Origin: Adlercreutzia agrestimuris
Lineage (GTDB): Bacteria; Actinomycetota; Coriobacteriia; Coriobacteriales; Eggerthellaceae
Direction: 5' to 3'
NCBI RefSeq assembly: GCF_943193125.1
Contig: NZ_CALPCX010000002.1
Location: 248,001 to 312,000 of the forward strand
DNA: 64,000 nt
Shown here: positions 61,669 through 64,000 of the stretch, piece by piece
How positions within the stretch are numbered: the stretch's first letter is position 1
Layout: every line of letters starts with the position of its first letter
Notes under the pieces: model-generated
What the model was told of the DNA's origin: nothing
Seen by the model: the letters and a program-made list of their open reading frames with translations, nothing else
Databases searched by the model: none
Program-made: the position numbers and the translations under genes

Positions 61669-61752
61669 GGCGACATTCAAGATACCTTATGGCACTGAAC
61701 AATAGATACGATGCATTAATCTAAAACACCAGGTAAACGCTCAGTGTAAAGC

Positions 61753-61782
61753 ACTTTTGACACCATGAGTCAATTCAAAAGT
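61753..61782. promoter_or_regulatory. ACTTTTGA-N14-TCAAAAGT dyad upstream of XRE gene
   Basis: A perfect 8-bp inverted repeat about 75 bp before the XRE start; it contains TTGACA. Possible autoregulatory operator. Confidence 0.4.
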
Positions 61783-61854
61783 CCTGATGTAAAGCCATTT
61801 TGGTGGTATTTTAAAACAACGAATGGAAACCTTGTCTCACGAAAGGAGGAGCCA

Positions 61855-62472
61855 ATGGAGTTGCCAGAGCAGCTAAAAGCCAATCGCGAGCGGCTTGGTC
61901 TATCCCAGGAAGACGTTGCGCATGAAATCTATGTGTCACGTCAGACGATGTCTAGCTGGGAGAATGGCAAGACGTACCCGGACGTACAGAGCCTGCTTCT
62001 GCTCAGTCAGCTCTTCGGCACCTCCATAGACGAACTCGTGAAAGGAGACGTGGTTTCAATGAAGGACATGATTAGCAAAGATGCGGTGACAATGGAACGC
62101 CTGGCATGGGGTGCTGTCTTCCTTATTTTGGCAGGAGTTGCTTGTATGGTAGGACTTCCTTTTGCTTGGGAGGAGCCCTCGGTTCTGCCGCATTTCTCTT
62201 GGGGATTCATAGTAGGGATTGGGCTAGCCCTTGTGCTCTTTGCTCTAGGGATTGCGTGCGCCAACCGCATCGAGCGGATTAAGAAGGATCACAACCTGGT
62301 CAGCTATCGCGAAATAAGTGCCTTCATGGAAGGAGAGGAAACCCCTGCAGACGATAATGCGCTTGGGAGAAGCCATCCGTTTATCAATAATGCCCTTAAG
62401 CTTACCTGCGGGGCTGGCGTAGGTCTTATTGTTGCGTTCATCATCACCTGGATAGTCAACGTTCTGCGTTAG
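61855..62472 (+). CDS. XRE-family regulator with C-terminal membrane spans
   Basis: 205 residues. HTH (ANRERLGLSQEDVAHEIYVS then RQTMSSWENGKTYPDVQSLL), SIDELVKGDVVSMKDM, then three spans. A paralogue of the protein at 26764 with the same architecture, including RIERIKKDHNLVSYREISAF. The ATG at 61855 has AAAGGAGGAG. It differs from the other copy in charge of the loop after the first span. Targets unknown. Confidence 0.9.
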   Translation: MELPEQLKANRERLGLSQEDVAHEIYVSRQTMSSWENGKTYPDVQSLLLLSQLFGTSIDELVKGDVVSMKDMISKDAVTMERLAWGAVFLILAGVACMVGLPFAWEEPSVLPHFSWGFIVGIGLALVLFALGIACANRIERIKKDHNLVSYREISAFMEGEETPADDNALGRSHPFINNALKLTCGAGVGLIVAFIITWIVNVLR

Positions 62473-62491
62473 AGGTGACGGCAACTGAAAA

Positions 62492-62526
62492 GCGGCTAAT
62501 CTTGTGTGGAAGATGAGATTAGCCGC
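62492..62526. terminator. Hairpin after the XRE gene
   Basis: GCGGCTAATCT / AGATTAGCCGC, 11-bp stem with a 13-base loop; no strong T-run on either strand. The rest of 62473-62804 holds copy C of the 107-bp element and no gene. Confidence 0.55.
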
Positions 62527-62584
62527 AAGCGCGCTCTTACCACTGCGTAACCTCAACAACGTCTCTCACGCCAACCCTCATTAT

Positions 62585-62691
62585 TATACATATCGGGCTC
62601 ATCCTGCCATGAATACACACCCATTATGACCTGGGAAAATGCAGTATTATCGCAGGTCAGAGCGGATGGCAGGAAGTGCCCGAAATGTATA
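62585..62691 (+). repeat. 107-bp nested-palindrome element, copy C
   Basis: Same length, orientation and core as copy A (GACCTGGGAAAATGCAGTAT, then GGTCAGAGCGGATGGCAGGA). The left end has a few substitutions (TATACATATCGGGCTC), the right end is intact. Lies between the XRE gene and the BREX gene. Confidence 0.88.
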
Positions 62692-62804
62692 GACATTGCA
62701 ACAATTACAACGCATATATTGAGATCCTTCAGTTTGATAAAGTGCTTAACGACGCTAAAGCGCGTAACCGCGTGTTCCTTGAAAAGTTCAGAATCCTTTA
62801 GCGG

Positions 62805-64000
62805 CTATTTCTTCAAGTAAGTTATCTCGAATTGGCGCACACGTCGCATTTCGGGCATGCGATTCTCGATGGCGAAAGCATTGCCGCTATCGAACTTCTG
62901 GAAGATATCGAGCCCTCGGTCGAGTAGAATGTCCCACGAATCGTCGATCTTCAGGTGTCGTGCATGGATAGAGCCGGACGTGTCTATCTCATAGGTGAAG
63001 TCCAGGCCTTGGGGTGCCATGGCTTCTGCGATTTGGTTGAGGTAATCGTGCTGCTTTTTCGCGTCATAATCATCTGAGCCGGTGACGAGATGAACCTTTA
63101 AAGAGGGTGCTTTGTAATCGAAGTTTCGGAGCGCAACCTCCAGCAGTTCCATGAGGTTGCGGCACTGATGGAATGTCCTTATGTATGGATCGATGATCTC
63201 TATGTGACGAGCCCCTTTAAGGTAGTTGCTGAACAGGGTATCGAATGACACACCGCGCTGGTTCTCACGAAATGCTTTGTGCCCCTCGAATAGGTTTGTC
63301 TCCTTGATCGCGGGAACTGCTGTAAGGTCAACAGTTGCCTCTTGCAAAATTGGATCTTTGGAAGACTCGTCGATTGTGTTTATGGCGTCCTTTGCCTGGT
63401 CTCCGTCAATAGGCACAAGATCGCGAGCGTGATATGTCGTCGGGAAGTCGATTTCCTCAAGCGTCTCTATGTTCACCCAGGAACCACCCTCAATGGGCCG
63501 GTATGCGAATTGCACACGGGAGAACGTCTCATCGATACGGTAGAGGGAGTCCTTCACACGCTTACGCATCTCAAGACAGAACTCAAGGATCTCCGCGATT
63601 TCTTCGCGAGTAGCCTTTTTGTTCGGGAAGATGATCTTCATGAGGCCAGAGAAGGTCTTCAGGATGCCATCTTTATCACGCGTGGAGAGCGTGTCGGAGA
63701 TCTCGAAATGATCGCGGTAGAGTCCAGAGTAATCCAGCGCGCGGGTATGACGAAGCGCTTCCGCCAGATAGTCCACGATGAAGCCGAAATCGCTGGAGAA
63801 CATGTCTCCACGGATGATATCCATCTCCCAGCCAGGGATATAGGCATGAATGCGGTCTATGAACGCAGGATCGTGATAGACGGTCGGCAGATCCTCGAAG
63901 AGATCAGAGAAGTTGATCATGTACGCGATGTCATGGCTCGTGTTGCCTACGAACACCATCGAGGCTTCGGCTGTCACTTGCTCGATACCTCGACTGAAGG
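62805..64000 (-). CDS. brxL: BrxL-like BREX protein, partial (5' end outside window)
   Basis: The C-terminal 398 codons are seen; the frame continues past the right edge. VTAEASMVFVGN, then INFSDLFEDLP, HDPAFIDRIHAYIPGWEMD and GFIVDYLAEALRHTRALDYS match the BrxL Lon-like AAA+ protein, immediately after its ATPase core. Residues about 250-390 (ARHIEIIDPYIRTFHQCRNL; HARHLKIDDSWDILLDRGLD) match an MIT-C/PLD-like domain found at the end of short BrxL forms in place of a Lon protease. BrxL is required for phage exclusion in several BREX types. The rest of the system must lie to the right. Confidence 0.85.
   Translation of the reverse strand, partial: FSRGIEQVTAEASMVFVGNTSHDIAYMINFSDLFEDLPTVYHDPAFIDRIHAYIPGWEMDIIRGDMFSSDFGFIVDYLAEALRHTRALDYSGLYRDHFEISDTLSTRDKDGILKTFSGLMKIIFPNKKATREEIAEILEFCLEMRKRVKDSLYRIDETFSRVQFAYRPIEGGSWVNIETLEEIDFPTTYHARDLVPIDGDQAKDAINTIDESSKDPILQEATVDLTAVPAIKETNLFEGHKAFRENQRGVSFDTLFSNYLKGARHIEIIDPYIRTFHQCRNLMELLEVALRNFDYKAPSLKVHLVTGSDDYDAKKQHDYLNQIAEAMAPQGLDFTYEIDTSGSIHARHLKIDDSWDILLDRGLDIFQKFDSGNAFAIENRMPEMRRVRQFEITYLKK

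Noticed and set aside
1..64000. tRNA or rRNA genes, CRISPR arrays, prophage or insertion-sequence transposases.
   Set aside because: I looked for tRNA T-loop patterns, regular spaced repeats and transposase motifs and found none convincing. Short tRNA genes could still be missed by eye.

Overview
The window looks like chromosome of an anaerobic actinobacterium of the class Coriobacteriia, most likely Eggerthellaceae. The evidence is the gene repertoire: Tat-exported flavin reductases each next to a LuxR regulator with a multi-membrane-span N-terminus, two DMSO-reductase-type molybdoenzyme operons, a multihaem lipoprotein cytochrome, an [FeFe] hydrogenase and a bile-salt-hydrolase-like enzyme. 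Base composition is middling rather than very GC-rich, so a low-GC member of the family is likelier than Eggerthella itself. Genus is not determinable from what I can see. No rRNA, tRNA, CRISPR array or intact transposase was recognised.

Layout. 1-5.9 kb: the end of a cell-surface sugar cluster (NDP-hexose 2,3-dehydratase, 3-ketoreductase, RmlA, RmlB: a 2,6-dideoxyhexose route) followed by a secreted three-repeat protein. 6-13 kb: a J-domain/HIRAN gene pair, an acetyltransferase, a HTH/PD-(D/E)XK-like protein, a CmpB-like membrane protein, a hybrid histidine kinase and a LysR gene divergent from a TDT-family transporter. 14.5-20.8 kb: a hydrogenase operon (GltD/NuoF-type diaphorase plus HydA), then an ABC uptake system (lipoprotein plus permease-ATPase fusion). 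21-32 kb: MerR and XRE regulators, a large flavin reductase with divergent LuxR regulator, ADP-ribosylglycohydrolase, a lipoprotein and an SDR. 32-38 kb: LuxR regulator plus second flavin reductase, and an NrfD-GntR-slipin operon.

38.4-54.8 kb is the respiratory core: a DMSO-reductase-like operon (catalytic A, Fe-S B, NrfD anchor, followed by a TorD chaperone), a second complete operon on the other strand (dmsC-A-B-D type), a guanidinium-exporter-like SMR gene, a LuxR regulator, and a flavin reductase with a six-haem lipoprotein cytochrome. 55-62.5 kb holds a choloylglycine-hydrolase-family enzyme, hydrolase, ATP-grasp, CPBP protease, MerR and MFS genes. The right edge cuts into the C-terminal half of a BrxL-like BREX phage-defence protein.

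The most interesting signals are non-coding. Two closely related structured leaders with built-in terminators sit before the SMR exporter and before the second molybdoenzyme operon. They look like a guanidine-class riboswitch pair and link a DMSO-reductase-family enzyme to that ligand. Three 107-bp nested-palindrome elements with shared termini lie in intergenic DNA. Tandem TGTCA boxes with 10-bp phasing occur before both the NrfD-GntR-slipin operon and the first molybdoenzyme operon. A MerR dyad sits inside a 19-bp promoter spacer.
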